From positions 1-64,000 of the forward strand of contig DIDT01000018.1 of the NCBI GenBank assembly GCA_002418285.1: a stretch of 64,000 nt of DNA, given 5' to 3'. The notes beneath the pieces are model-generated. The model was not told the origin of the DNA. It saw nothing but the letters and a program-made list of their open reading frames with translations, and did not search any database. Both the position numbers and the translations under genes were made by a program. Position 1 is the stretch's first letter; each line of letters opens with the position of its first letter. The stretch is from Phycisphaerales bacterium UBA5793. Lineage in GTDB: Bacteria > Planctomycetota > Phycisphaerae > Phycisphaerales > UBA5793. This document shows, in pieces, positions 52,818 to 62,161 of the stretch.

Positions 52818-54023
52818 TCAAGAAGCAATCGTTTCCACGTGTGCGGCGATGGTCTCACCGATGCTGAGCGATGCCGTGGCTGCGGGGCTTGGCGCGTTGC
52901 AGACATTGACGATTCGATCGGTCTTCGTGATCGCAAAGTCGTCGAGCAAGTCGCCAGTCGGCAGCATCGCCTGGGCGCGGACGCCACTGGCAGCTCGGCG
53001 AATGTCCTGCTCTCTGATTGCGGGCACCAACCGCCGCAGGCTCCGGACGAATGCAGGCTTGCTCAACGATCGCCAGGTCTCGGAGGCGGCGGTGCGCCAG
53101 TGTTTGCGGGCAAAACGCCAGAAGCCGGGCGTGATGAGTGTGCTGCCAAGGTCGAGGAGGTTGAAGTCGCGCCATCGGTAGCCTTCGCGGGCCAGGGCAA
53201 GCACGGCATTGGGCCCGCACTCGACCTCACCATTGATCATGCGCGTGAAGTGCACGCCGAGGAACGGGTAGCGCGGGTCTGGCACGGGGTAGATCAGGTT
53301 GCGGACCAGCGATCTTGCCTCGGGTCGGAGCACGTAGTACTCGCCGCGGAAGGGAACGATGCGAACCTGGGGACGGGCACCGGAGAGCCTTGTGATACGA
53401 TCGGACTGCAGCCCTCCGCAGTTGATCACGCGCTCCGCGGCGATCGTGCCGCTGGTGGTATTCAGGTGAATCGAGCCGTTCGAGCGGTTCATGGACAGCA
53501 CTCGGGCGCTGGTGCGGATCTCGCTGCCGGCGGCGCGGATCAGCTCCGCCAGCTTGCCGCACACCGCCGGGTAATCGACAATGCCGGTGTCCTGCACATG
53601 GATTGCGGCAACGCCTGTTGAGGCCGGCTCAAGTTCGCGCAATTCGTCGGGTCCGATGGCGCGACAGCGGATTCCGTTAGCGAGACCATTCTCGAGTACC
53701 TTGTCGAGAGCGGGTCGCTGGGACTCTTGCGTGGCCACGATGACTTTGCCGCAGATGTCGTGGGCGATGGAGTACTGCCGGCAGAACTCCACCATCAGCT
53801 TCAGCCCGCGCCGACAGTTGATGGCCTTGAGCGATCCCGGCTTGTAGTAGATGCCGGAGTGGAGCACGCCGGAGTTGCGACCGGTCTGATGCGCGGCGAT
53901 GCGATCTTCTTTTTCGAGGATGGCGATGCGCCAGCCGGGGTTGCGGTTGATCAATTGCCACGCCGTGGCGAGACCCACGATGCCCGCGCCGACAATGGCG
54001 GCGTCGAACACATCGCTGGACAT
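52818..54023 (-). CDS. lhgO: L-2-hydroxyglutarate oxidase/dehydrogenase (FAD)
   Basis: A 401-residue FAD-dependent enzyme of the LhgO family, oxidising L-2-hydroxyglutarate to 2-oxoglutarate and passing electrons to oxygen or the quinone pool. Dinucleotide motif AAIVGAGIVGLATAWQLI; substrate-site signature AAHQTGRNSGVLHSGIYYKP and GSLKAINCRRGLKLMVEFCR; later VINCGGLQSDRI, VPFRGEYYVL, YPVPDPRYPFLGVHFTRMIN and GPNAVLALAREGYRWRDFNL; C-terminal RRAASGVRAQAMLPTGDLLD and NAPSPAATASLSIGETIA. Length is close to the 422 residues of the E. coli enzyme. The start is ATG at 54023 or 54068; neither has a strong Shine-Dalgarno. No functional link to the polysaccharide genes. Confidence 0.92.
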   Translation of the reverse strand: MSSDVFDAAIVGAGIVGLATAWQLINRNPGWRIAILEKEDRIAAHQTGRNSGVLHSGIYYKPGSLKAINCRRGLKLMVEFCRQYSIAHDICGKVIVATQESQRPALDKVLENGLANGIRCRAIGPDELRELEPASTGVAAIHVQDTGIVDYPAVCGKLAELIRAAGSEIRTSARVLSMNRSNGSIHLNTTSGTIAAERVINCGGLQSDRITRLSGARPQVRIVPFRGEYYVLRPEARSLVRNLIYPVPDPRYPFLGVHFTRMINGEVECGPNAVLALAREGYRWRDFNLLDLGSTLITPGFWRFARKHWRTAASETWRSLSKPAFVRSLRRLVPAIREQDIRRAASGVRAQAMLPTGDLLDDFAITKTDRIVNVCNAPSPAATASLSIGETIAAHVETIAS

Positions 54024-55058
54024 GACGGCAGTCGCCCGTCCGCCCACCCGTTCTTTGGCACGAGCCATGCCCGTGGTCTCTGGATGAGAAGATGCAACAG
54101 CCACGTCAGCGCCTCGTCGACCAATCCGCAGCCGGCACGAGCCGGCCGATGCCTGGCCCAAGATACATCGACAGATTGTTACGGTACGAGCAAGCCGGGG
54201 GCAGAGTGCAAGAGCATTCGGACCTGTTTCTGGGAACGGCTGAGCTGAAGGCGATGGGCTGAGCGTCTGCGTTCTCGGAACGCCGCGCACTCGGCGTATC
54301 GAGTTGGTGCGTTTGGGAGAGCATCCTCTCGGGGAAGTACCGAGACGGAATCGTGCGGTCGGTGATGGTCGCGAGATAGTCCATCTCTGCTTCCCTTTGG
54401 AGCATGGGTGCGATACCTGTGGAGCTGATGCCTGGCACCGAGAGGAAGTTCGGCACGGACGTCAAACTGTCCCACCCGGGGCAAGTTGCCGAGTGGTTTG
54501 CATGATGCAAACCACTTCTCGCCGTGAATCCTCAACGTGGAATCGCCAACCCAGGCTGAGTTGCAGTATCCAACTGCGACTCGGCGCCGATCCGCATCTA
54601 TGGCGCGCCGCGCTGTACCCGAGACCATGCGATGCCTTCACTGCCTGCCGACAGAGTTGTTGTGCGCGGCAATCCCGCTGCCATTTGCACGTGTTGAACG
54701 CAACTGCCGCGCGTCGAATTGGAGACGAAGGAGAAGTGTCGAAGAATCAACACGCGAGTTTGTTCGGCGCGCGGATGGTTTCACAAAGTTGCACTATGAT
54801 CTATTTGAAGGCTTGTGTTGCATGCCGTGGCATGGAGGCGAGACAGGCCAATACAGTTTGGAGGGTGTGGAATCTATGAGTACTCAGGAAAGCGCAATCA
54901 AGATTGCGAGCGATTCGAAGCAAAAACCGCAGGATCATCCAAACTTCTGACGAGCGGAACAAGCGGGTCTTGTATCGCGCTGTCGAACGGGAAGCGGACG
55001 TCTAGTTTGGAACTGGCAAATCATCGCTCAAATATGGGCAGGACATTCCCCATTCTCC
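54024..55058. other. Decayed, gene-poor interval
   Basis: No intact gene in about 1 kb. It holds an rmlB relic at 54311. Near 54880-54950 is an open stretch (MSTQESAIKIASDSKQKPQD then HPNF and a stop) followed, in shifting frames, by protein-like pieces (ERNKRVLYRAVEREADV; WNWQIIAQIWAGHSPFS). This looks like a frameshifted gene leading into the frame at 55059. Confidence 0.4.
54311..54360 (+). pseudogene. Relic of the rmlB 3' end (3)
   Basis: TTTGGGAGAGCATCCTCTCG, GGGAAGTACCGAGAC encodes WESILSGKYRD, matching WESILSGQYRD of rmlB. The match ends after that; there is no start or upstream homology. Confidence 0.65.
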
Positions 55059-55547
55059 TTGATCAAGCGGTTTTGTCAGTTCTACGGCATTCCCTATGAC
55101 CAGGCTCGTCGAAAACTGCGACGGGTGGACCGGGGTCACGCGGGCGGGCCCTTGGGATACCTGCAACGCCGGCTTCATGACGCGCTCGCGATTTCAGATC
55201 GAGCAGATCATGCAAGTGATGCGGAGTGGATCAGTGAGTGCGCCCGCAGGGCGACGGGCAATGTCGAGGCACTCTTGAGGTACGTGGATGCGCATTTGGT
55301 GAACAAAGCATCCGACCGCTCAAGGACTGCGAACATCAGGCTCGATTCCAAGGAAGTTGATCGGTTGGCCGCCATCCAGCGGAAGGCCGTTGCCGCGCTG
55401 GCAGACTTGCACAAGATCACGCAGGGTTGCCGTCAGGAGTCCGATCTTCCCGCTGATTGCATGATCGTACCGAGCGTGGTGGAGGCGCCGGATCCACAGG
55501 CAGTGCTTGCTCGCATCGGGAAGAGCGAGGTGATACAGAGCGGCTGA
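55059..55547 (+). CDS. Hypothetical helical protein, possibly a 5'-damaged gene
   Basis: A 162-codon frame with protein-like composition: IKRFCQFYGIPYDQARRKLR, LGYLQRRLHDALAISDRADH, NVEALLRYVDAHLVNKASDR, VDRLAAIQRKAVAALADLHK. The only start is TTG at 55059 without a Shine-Dalgarno. The same frame continues upstream with sensible residues (VWNWQIIAQIWAGHSPFS) to a stop near 54950, so the original gene was probably longer and has lost its 5' end through frameshifts. No family recognised; no neighbour relation obvious. Confidence 0.4.
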   Translation: MIKRFCQFYGIPYDQARRKLRRVDRGHAGGPLGYLQRRLHDALAISDRADHASDAEWISECARRATGNVEALLRYVDAHLVNKASDRSRTANIRLDSKEVDRLAAIQRKAVAALADLHKITQGCRQESDLPADCMIVPSVVEAPDPQAVLARIGKSEVIQSG

Positions 55548-56353
55548 TGGACGTGCAACCTGCTCGTCCGACGCTTGCACTCATTCGCACGTCCCGGGCC
55601 GGAGACCAGTTCTCATCCCACTACCAGCACAAGGAATGGAGAATTCGGGTTGCTGGAATTGCACAATGCAATTCCCCGGTCTCCGCAGGGTGCGCGGCGT
55701 AGCGGGCTGTGTAATCGCCACTACCGTTGGGGAGCGTGGACGCCTCCGTAGGCGCACTTGACGGTGTTTCTATTGATGCGCGATCTGTGCTGACGAACGC
55801 GGAATCAATCGTCAGACAGTTGCAGTGCGGACAACCGGGACGGCACCGCTCATCAAATCAGCCGGCCTGACCTGACTTTGCACGTCCCCTTTCGCGGAAG
55901 CGTGCGCGTTTTTGATCTGAATCCACCGCCGAAGCGAGCGAGCGGGATTTCCGACGCTCGTTCGGGTAACGTCGTGCTCGACTCGCCACGCGGATGGGGG
56001 CAGTTCATTCCAGATGCGCACCATCACTTCAGAAGCGCGGTGGGATGTTGAGCAGCCGAGGGTTGGTATTACCGCCGGGGATACTGCCTGAGCGGGCAAT
56101 GCGTGGCCGGTCTTGCCCAGCGATTCTCTGGCGAGCGATCTGAATGTGGATTCTGCCAAGGCGATGCGCATCCGCATTCTTGCAGATCAGGGTGATTTGC
56201 CGTTGCAGGCTGCGCCCGGGATTGAGCATAATGACGAAGGGAGTCCTTGGATTCAGGTTGCGGATTGGACGTCTCCGGGCCCGCACGTGATCCCAGAGAT
56301 GCCTGGTTGCAGATTCGGTTCGGGTCACCCAGTGGCCCAGGAGGAAGCAAAGT
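55548..56353. other. Intergenic region without a supported gene
   Basis: About 800 bases. A minus-strand frame (55812-56177) contains a protein-like stretch (VRIWNELPPSAWRVEHDVTR) but has no good start and I do not recognise it. It may be a relic. Confidence 0.4.
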
Positions 56354-57886
56354 ATGTGGACGAAGATGAGAATCCGCTCTGTGCTGTTCTCCGCGGTTCT
56401 GGCGCTGATGTACATCGCTCCGCTTCCAGGGTGGTGTCAATGTGACGTTTTTCAGATACGGAAGATCACGGCAAGTGACGGCGAGTTGGATGATCGACTT
56501 GGATCCGCCGTTGCATTGCGGGGCAACATTGCGCTCATGGGGGCGATCAACGACGACGACGCCGGTCTCAACGGCGGATCGGCATACCTCTTCGACGTCG
56601 AGAGCGGCGCGGAACTGTTCAAACTGCTCCCGAACTACCCGACCGGGCAGGCACGATTTGGAGCGGCAGTCGCACTCTCCGCCACGCTGGCGGCCGTTGG
56701 GGCTCCCGACGAGCGCGAACTCGCGATACAGGCGGGAGCGACATATCTATTCGAGACTCGCACCGGGACCCGGTTGTCGAAACTCACCGCCAGCGACGGC
56801 GCTGCGCGTGACCACTTTGGTTCATCCGTAGGACTTGGGGACGGATTCGTTCTCGTTGGGGCCCCGCTCGATGATGATTTCGGAGAGGATACGGGTTCGG
56901 TTTATGTCTTCGACGTTTCTGATCCGACAAACCCGCTGGAGATTTCGAAGTTCAATGCCGACGACCCTACTGCGTCAGCCTTGTTTGGCATCGCAATTGC
57001 GATCCGAGATCGGGTGGCAATCATCGGCTCCAGTGGGCTCAGTGGTTCCCGCGGCTCGGCGTATCTGTTCGACGTCTCGGACCCATCGAGTCCGCGTCAG
57101 CTGATCAAGCTCCGCGCAAGCGACGGCGACTGGAGTGACAACTTTGGCTTCTCTGTAGCGATCGGAGAGCGCACTGCGGTTGTGGGTGCTTATGGCGACG
57201 ATGACAATGGGAGTCTCTCGGGATCGGCGTACTTGTTCGATGTTCAGTCCGGAATGGAAGTTGCCAAGTTGCTGCCGGAGGATGGGGAGGCGGACGATCG
57301 CTTCGGGAGGTCGGTAGCGATCGATGGTCGCACAGTCGTTGTCGGCGCGTTCCGGGATGATGAGATCGGCGTGGATTCGGGATCGGCCTATCTGTTCGAT
57401 CTCGATACGGCGGCCCAAATCAGGAAGATCCTGCCAGATGACCCTGAGGAAAATGACCAGTTTGGTAGCGCGGCAGCCATCGACGATGGGCTTCTGGTAG
57501 TCGGTGCGCACTACGACATGATCCGCCGGCTCGACAATGTTGGCTCGGCATACGTTTTCAGGATCGAGTGCGACTTGACGCTGGGTTCAATCGGCGCCTG
57601 CCCCGGCTCGATGCTCTTCAAAGTTACCCGGGCGACGCCGGGCGAGACGGTGGCGCTTCTCACAGCCCCGCGCGAGGGCGAATTCTCCATCCCAAGTGGC
57701 AATCCATGCGCAGGCACATTGCTCGGCCTCAAGGGTGCTATCCGAGTCGCGACCACGAAGCGGGCCGGAACTGATGGCTCGTTGGCTGTTCCCGCGCTGG
57801 TCACCCCGCAGGTCTGCGGCCGCGTCTACCTGCAGGCGCTGGACGTGTCGAGCTGCCGCACCTCGAATATGATTCTGGTTGAGTAG
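56354..57886 (+). CDS. Secreted FG-GAP beta-propeller with C-terminal four-Cys module (A)
   Basis: A 510-residue exported protein. AGGAGG lies nine bases before the ATG. Signal peptide about residues 1-29 (SVLFSAVLALMYIAPLPGWC). Seven or so FG-GAP/integrin-alpha-like repeats (about 35-400), each with DxFGxxVAI...VVGAxxDD...GSAYLFD; examples are DNFGFSVAIGERTAVVGAYG and DRFGRSVAIDGRTVVVGAFR, with DDD/DDDN Ca-binding-like loops. Residues about 415-510 form a distinct module: GACPGSMLFKV, PCAGTLLGLKG, PQVCGRVYLQALDVSSC, NMILVE. It is the first of a tandem pair with the gene at 57918. Extracellular adhesion or matrix role is inferred. Confidence 0.85.
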   Translation: MWTKMRIRSVLFSAVLALMYIAPLPGWCQCDVFQIRKITASDGELDDRLGSAVALRGNIALMGAINDDDAGLNGGSAYLFDVESGAELFKLLPNYPTGQARFGAAVALSATLAAVGAPDERELAIQAGATYLFETRTGTRLSKLTASDGAARDHFGSSVGLGDGFVLVGAPLDDDFGEDTGSVYVFDVSDPTNPLEISKFNADDPTASALFGIAIAIRDRVAIIGSSGLSGSRGSAYLFDVSDPSSPRQLIKLRASDGDWSDNFGFSVAIGERTAVVGAYGDDDNGSLSGSAYLFDVQSGMEVAKLLPEDGEADDRFGRSVAIDGRTVVVGAFRDDEIGVDSGSAYLFDLDTAAQIRKILPDDPEENDQFGSAAAIDDGLLVVGAHYDMIRRLDNVGSAYVFRIECDLTLGSIGACPGSMLFKVTRATPGETVALLTAPREGEFSIPSGNPCAGTLLGLKGAIRVATTKRAGTDGSLAVPALVTPQVCGRVYLQALDVSSCRTSNMILVE

Positions 57887-57917
57887 GAGCGATCGCACGG
57901 CAGAGGAGGAATATGAA

Positions 57918-59447
57918 ATGTCACGATGTGTTCGAAGTTGGACATTGATGGCACTGGTTGGACTTGCGGCAGGTGGAGCTTCACCATCGCTGCTGGCGCA
58001 GTGTGATCCTCCGACCATGTTCCGAGTGTGGGCCGAAGACGGCGGCCGCCACGACTACCTTGGTCGCGGCGTGGCAATCCGCGGTGACGTGATCGTCTGC
58101 GGGGCCACGGACAATGACGAGAACGGTGTCGATGCAGGCGCCGCCTATGTGTTTGACGCGGAAACCGGCGCGCAACGATTGAAGCTACTCGCCGGCGATG
58201 GCGCTGCCGATGATCGATTCGGATATGCCGTTGCCATCGGAACTGACGTCATTCTCGTCGGCGCGGGCGGGAGTGACACTCATGGCGACAGCTCCGGCGC
58301 TGCGTACGTCTTTGATGCATCCACGGGGGCGCAGTTGCACAAGTTGAGTCCGGCCGACGGGTCGGCGGGCGACGACTTCGGTTCAAGTCTGGCTATCGAT
58401 GGTGACTTGGCGATCATCGGCGCTTTGTCGGATGCAGATAATGGCGATCGATCCGGTTCGGCGTACCTGTTCGACGTTACTACGGGTGAGGAGATCGCCA
58501 AGTTGCTCCCCGACGATGATGATGTCGGTGACTATTTCGGTCGCAGTGTGAGCATCAGTGGCAATCGTGTGGTAGTTGGGGCGTACCTCGACGACGATGT
58601 CGGTATTGGATCGGGTTCGGCCTACCTCTTCGATATCACCGACCCGTCGCAGCCCGTGCAGATCGCCAAGTTGATTCCCGATGACAACGCCGAAGGAGAC
58701 TGGTTTGGCGTGTCGTGCGGCATCAGTGGCAATGTTGCAATCGTCGGGGCGCATCTCCACGACCATCTTGGCTCGAATGCAGGCGCGGCGTACCTGTTTG
58801 ATGCGACAACAGGCGCGCAGTTGGCGGAGCTTCTCGCCATCGGTGGTTCGTACGGTGACCTGTTTGGATGGACAGTGGCGATCGACGGCCCCCTTGCACT
58901 TGTCGGCGCGCAGTGGCGCGATGACCTTGGAGATTCATCCGGGGCGGCGTATCTCTTTGACGTGACTACTGGCGAGCAGATCAGCGCCTTGCTCGCGCCG
59001 GATGGTCAGGCGGGGGACGAGTTTGGATACAGCGTGCGCTTGCAGGGTTCCAGAGCGGTCATCGGAGCTCCCCGCGACCGTGGAAACCTGCCCGTGTCGG
59101 GTTCGGCGTACATTATTGACACCACTGACACGAGGATGGGACTCTGGAGCGCCGGTCGATGTCCGGGGCACAAGTTCTTTCGTGTGACATCGGCAACGCC
59201 GGGGGCTCGATGTGCCGTACTGTTGTCTTTCGGCCAGGGGCAATTCACCATCCCGCCGAATCATCCCTGTTCCGGCGAAGCACTATGTCTTGGTCGGGCG
59301 GTGCGAGTAGCACGAACCGGCACGGCAGATGAGCTGGGAATCATCCGCTTTGACGTCGAGATTGCGGCTCCGTACTGTGGCCGCATCGAGCTGCAGGCGC
59401 TGGATCTGTCGAGCTGCAGGATTTCGAACGTGCTTCTGGTCGAGTAG
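57918..59447 (+). CDS. Secreted FG-GAP beta-propeller with C-terminal four-Cys module (B)
   Basis: A 509-residue tandem paralogue of the preceding gene, 31 bases after its stop. GAGGAGGAATATGAA precedes the ATG. Signal peptide SWTLMALVGLAAGGASPSLL. FG-GAP-type repeats: DDRFGYAVAIGTDVILVGAG, DDFGSSLAIDGDLAIIGAL, DYFGRSVSISGNRVVVGAYL, DWFGVSCGISGNVAIVGAHL, DLFGWTVAIDGPLALVGAQW. C-terminal module: GRCPGHKFFRV, PCSGEALCLGR, APYCGRIELQALDLSSC, NVLLVE. The repeat order and module are the same as in its neighbour, so they arose by duplication. Probably one transcript. Ligand unknown. Confidence 0.85.
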   Translation: MSRCVRSWTLMALVGLAAGGASPSLLAQCDPPTMFRVWAEDGGRHDYLGRGVAIRGDVIVCGATDNDENGVDAGAAYVFDAETGAQRLKLLAGDGAADDRFGYAVAIGTDVILVGAGGSDTHGDSSGAAYVFDASTGAQLHKLSPADGSAGDDFGSSLAIDGDLAIIGALSDADNGDRSGSAYLFDVTTGEEIAKLLPDDDDVGDYFGRSVSISGNRVVVGAYLDDDVGIGSGSAYLFDITDPSQPVQIAKLIPDDNAEGDWFGVSCGISGNVAIVGAHLHDHLGSNAGAAYLFDATTGAQLAELLAIGGSYGDLFGWTVAIDGPLALVGAQWRDDLGDSSGAAYLFDVTTGEQISALLAPDGQAGDEFGYSVRLQGSRAVIGAPRDRGNLPVSGSAYIIDTTDTRMGLWSAGRCPGHKFFRVTSATPGARCAVLLSFGQGQFTIPPNHPCSGEALCLGRAVRVARTGTADELGIIRFDVEIAAPYCGRIELQALDLSSCRISNVLLVE

Positions 59448-59654
59448 GGCTGCTTTCGGCGCCTTCGGCAGGATGGTGGTTTTGTGGGATCATCCAGATC
59501 GCAGTCACGCTGCGGGGTAACCGCAAGCGACGTGGCCGCGGCGGCTTTGCCCATACTCCCGGTGAATGGGAACTACTGAATCACGCCACGCCATGTGGGA
59601 GCGGCGTCGCCGTTGCGGGTGTTCGGTGACCATCGCGTGCGAACATCAGTGTCC

Positions 59655-60995
59655 TTATTCCTGCGGTGGCTGCGCGTCGAAATCAAACCACATGAGATGG
59701 TGCGTGTTCCACATGGGGTATTCAACGGCCATGCGATAGCCAACGAATTGTTCGGAGTTCCAGCCGCCGAGTTCGAAGAGGTGTTCGGCCAGCGGCGCGA
59801 GTCGGGGATAGGGCGAGCCGTGCAGTCGGGATGTTCCCAGGCCGAGGTATTCGATCGATGGGGAGCCGGGTAGCTTGTCGTACCAGCGATCGCGGGGGAG
59901 GATGACCCGCGGAGTTCCCGTGGGATCGAATTCGACGACGCCCACGGGATTCTTAGCGAACACTCCGGATGACGCGACTGCGGTTGCGGCCAGCGATCGA
60001 TGGAGATAGACGACCATGATGAGACGGCGCGAAGGGCCGTCGGAGAGCAGTTGGCAGAACTGTGTGCGAGGCTCGTCGGCAGCGGGATGGGGATTGCCCT
60101 GGTACATGGCGCCAAGTACGACGTCGAATGGGCCGCGCTGTTCATCGTTTGGCTCGACAAGGACGGGGGCGCGGCCTTCCTGTCGTCGAATGACGATGCG
60201 TGGTGCGGGGTCGGAGCAGAATTCGCGGATCAAGCCGATGTTCCGCCGACTCTCACCCTCGGGGCGACGCAGCGATGCAAGCGGGCTTTCGCTCCGACCC
60301 AGCAGTAACTCGGTGTCGGACGATGTGACCGGACAGATGGGCACGGCGCCGGCGTTGCGCCGAATATCGATGAGGCCTAGTGCAGTCGTGCAATCGAACG
60401 CGCCCTTGAACCGAGTCGATGGGCCATAGATGAATGTGGCAAGTTCCACGCCGTATTCGCGCTCGGTGATGCCCCGTGCGCCTTCGAATGCGAGAATGCG
60501 CGCATCGGATTGCCCGGGTTTCGCGGCTGCGGGCATGGTCGCTGTCACGGTCGCCGGGCGAGTGGGGGCGCTGTCGAATATGGCAAGCATTTTCTTGCGC
60601 CCACCGTGACGTTCGAGCAGTGAGGAGTAAGCGGAGACGGCGGCCTCCGCGGACTCGATTCGCTCGGTGTCGATTCCCCTGTTGCGCGCGGCGGCGAGGA
60701 AGCCGGCCAGGCCACGGACGCCGGGCGCTTCGCGAAGGGCTGCGATTCCTCCGCCGGCAGCGCGGGCAGCGGCGACGGTGCGATGGCAGATCGGCCGGGA
60801 GACCTGGAGCCAGCGAGCCATTGACGCCACCGGACGTTGCTCGACGGGGAACTCGTCGATCAATGCGGCCAACTCTGACTGAAGCCGGTCGCCAGTGCGT
60901 TCAGCGGCATGAGTTTCGGCCGGTGCCGGGGGAAGAAGCGTGCCCGGGGGGACCCGGACTCGAGAGGCTCCGATTCGGTCAGTGGAAGTTCGCAA
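59655..60995 (-). CDS. HTH-containing hypothetical protein
   Basis: A 446-residue protein starting at TTG (60995), which has GGAG six bases upstream; no ATG exists upstream in frame. Residues about 35-100 look like a winged-helix or HTH region (FPVEQRPVASMARWLQVSRP, ICHRTVAAARAAGGGIAALR). The rest is a soluble domain of unknown family (GVELATFIYGPSTRFKGAFD, CTTALGLIDIRRNAGAVPIC, RPEGESRRNIGLIREFC, DRWYDKLPGSPSIEYLGLGT, WNTHHLMWFDFD). It is divergent from the secreted-protein gene at 61185. The shared region contains inverted repeats that could be its operator. A transcriptional regulator is likely but unproven. Confidence 0.7.
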   Translation of the reverse strand: MRTSTDRIGASRVRVPPGTLLPPAPAETHAAERTGDRLQSELAALIDEFPVEQRPVASMARWLQVSRPICHRTVAAARAAGGGIAALREAPGVRGLAGFLAAARNRGIDTERIESAEAAVSAYSSLLERHGGRKKMLAIFDSAPTRPATVTATMPAAAKPGQSDARILAFEGARGITEREYGVELATFIYGPSTRFKGAFDCTTALGLIDIRRNAGAVPICPVTSSDTELLLGRSESPLASLRRPEGESRRNIGLIREFCSDPAPRIVIRRQEGRAPVLVEPNDEQRGPFDVVLGAMYQGNPHPAADEPRTQFCQLLSDGPSRRLIMVVYLHRSLAATAVASSGVFAKNPVGVVEFDPTGTPRVILPRDRWYDKLPGSPSIEYLGLGTSRLHGSPYPRLAPLAEHLFELGGWNSEQFVGYRMAVEYPMWNTHHLMWFDFDAQPPQE

Positions 60996-61095
60996 TTGCC
61001 GCTCCGTGGCGTCTTGAAGTGATGTGTTCTCAAAAGTTCTGTATTATTGTTCGTCAGAATGCGGTAATTGTCCACAAAAATCACGAAAAACTTGG

Positions 61096-61137
61096 AACAT
61101 GTGCTGGAATGTTCCCAATAGTGCTGTACAGTTCCTG
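61096..61137. promoter_or_regulatory. Inverted-repeat operator candidate
   Basis: TTGGAACA, ten bases, TGTTCCCAA, then CTGTACAGTTCC nearby. Dyad half-sites GGAAC/GTTCC lie between the divergent genes at 60995 and 61185. Possible binding site of the HTH protein. Confidence 0.4.
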
Positions 61138-61184
61138 AATAACGCGTAACAAGACCACCACAAACACCCACTGGAGGCCTCACC

Positions 61185-61997
61185 ATGACGAAGCGTTCCG
61201 TAGCCCTGGCGTTGGCGGCGATTCTGGCCGTTCCGGCAGCCGCGTCCGCTGACCACATCCCCGGCCATCACAACTATGACCCGACCTGGCCGGTGCCGAT
61301 TCCGGGACGCCAGTTCTTCAACGGTGGAGTCCTCTTTGTCGACGCCATCGGGCCGCTCGGTGGTTACGAGATCACCAGCGCAACCTTTCAGATCACCTAC
61401 GTGTCGGATGGTGCAACGCCCGCGAGTGAGATCGTGATTTCCGCCGGCATTCAGACACAGGGTGGGTACCTCGAGACCGAGGTCACGGGCGCCGATCTTG
61501 GATTCGGATCGGGGCCGGGCACATTCAAGGGAACCTTTTCCACGCACGCCCTCGACGGGATTGTCGAGGCTGGTTTCCTTGGGCCCTACAGCCTGGTCAA
61601 CATGACGATCGATTCACTTCAGGGCGGCATCCAAGGCGAAGGGTACTTTGTCCGTTCGGCCATCGTTCTGGATGTCATTGGCACCACGCCCAGTCTTCGA
61701 GTTGTCGGTGACTGCCCGGGGCCGATGACGTTCACCGTCTCGGGCGCGCAGCCGAATCAGCGCATTGCGCTGCTTGCGGCGCGCGGTACGGGATCGCTGG
61801 AGATTCCGCATGGCGCCTGCTCGGGGCAGATTCTGGGCTTGAACTCATCGGCGCGGGTTGCTGCGGTTACGACTGCCGACGGAAGCGGCATGGCTGTCTT
61901 TGGCGCCACTGTTCCGCCGACGGTGTGTGGGCGAACCTGGGTGCAGGCGATTGACGCGACCAGTTGTCTCGTCACCGAAGTAATGCCGATTCAGTAG
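61185..61997 (+). CDS. Secreted protein with C-terminal four-Cys module (C)
   Basis: A 270-residue exported protein. TGGAGG precedes the start (CTGGAGGCCTCACC ATG). Signal peptide TKRSVALALAAILAVPAAAS. The middle (about 25-170) is a beta-rich domain (VLFVDAIGPLGGYEITSATF, STHALDGIVEAGFLGPYSLV, NMTIDSLQGGIQGEGYF) that I cannot assign. Residues about 175-270 are the module shared with the two propellers at 56354 and 57918: GDCPGPMTFTV, ACSGQILGLNS, PTVCGRTWVQAIDATSC, EVMPIQ. Divergent from the HTH gene and followed by a clear terminator. Function unknown. Confidence 0.82.
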   Translation: MTKRSVALALAAILAVPAAASADHIPGHHNYDPTWPVPIPGRQFFNGGVLFVDAIGPLGGYEITSATFQITYVSDGATPASEIVISAGIQTQGGYLETEVTGADLGFGSGPGTFKGTFSTHALDGIVEAGFLGPYSLVNMTIDSLQGGIQGEGYFVRSAIVLDVIGTTPSLRVVGDCPGPMTFTVSGAQPNQRIALLAARGTGSLEIPHGACSGQILGLNSSARVAAVTTADGSGMAVFGATVPPTVCGRTWVQAIDATSCLVTEVMPIQ

Positions 61998-62033
61998 CGA
62001 CTGATGACTCGAGTTTCATTCTCCGTTTGCTGC

Positions 62034-62073
62034 GAGCCCGGCTTCATCGATTTGGAGCCGGGCTCGTGTTTTT
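62034..62073 (+). terminator. Rho-independent terminator
   Basis: Ten-base perfect stem GAGCCCGGCT / AGCCGGGCTC, 12-base loop, then GTGTTTTT. It follows the gene at 61185 and lies between convergent genes. Confidence 0.9.
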
Positions 62074-62161
62074 CCGTCGTGGCAACCGGGAGCAATGAAG
62101 TGAGTGCGTATTCGAATTGGTCTCCACGCTGCGTGTGGCGGGCGCTGGCTGGAGCGGCTGA

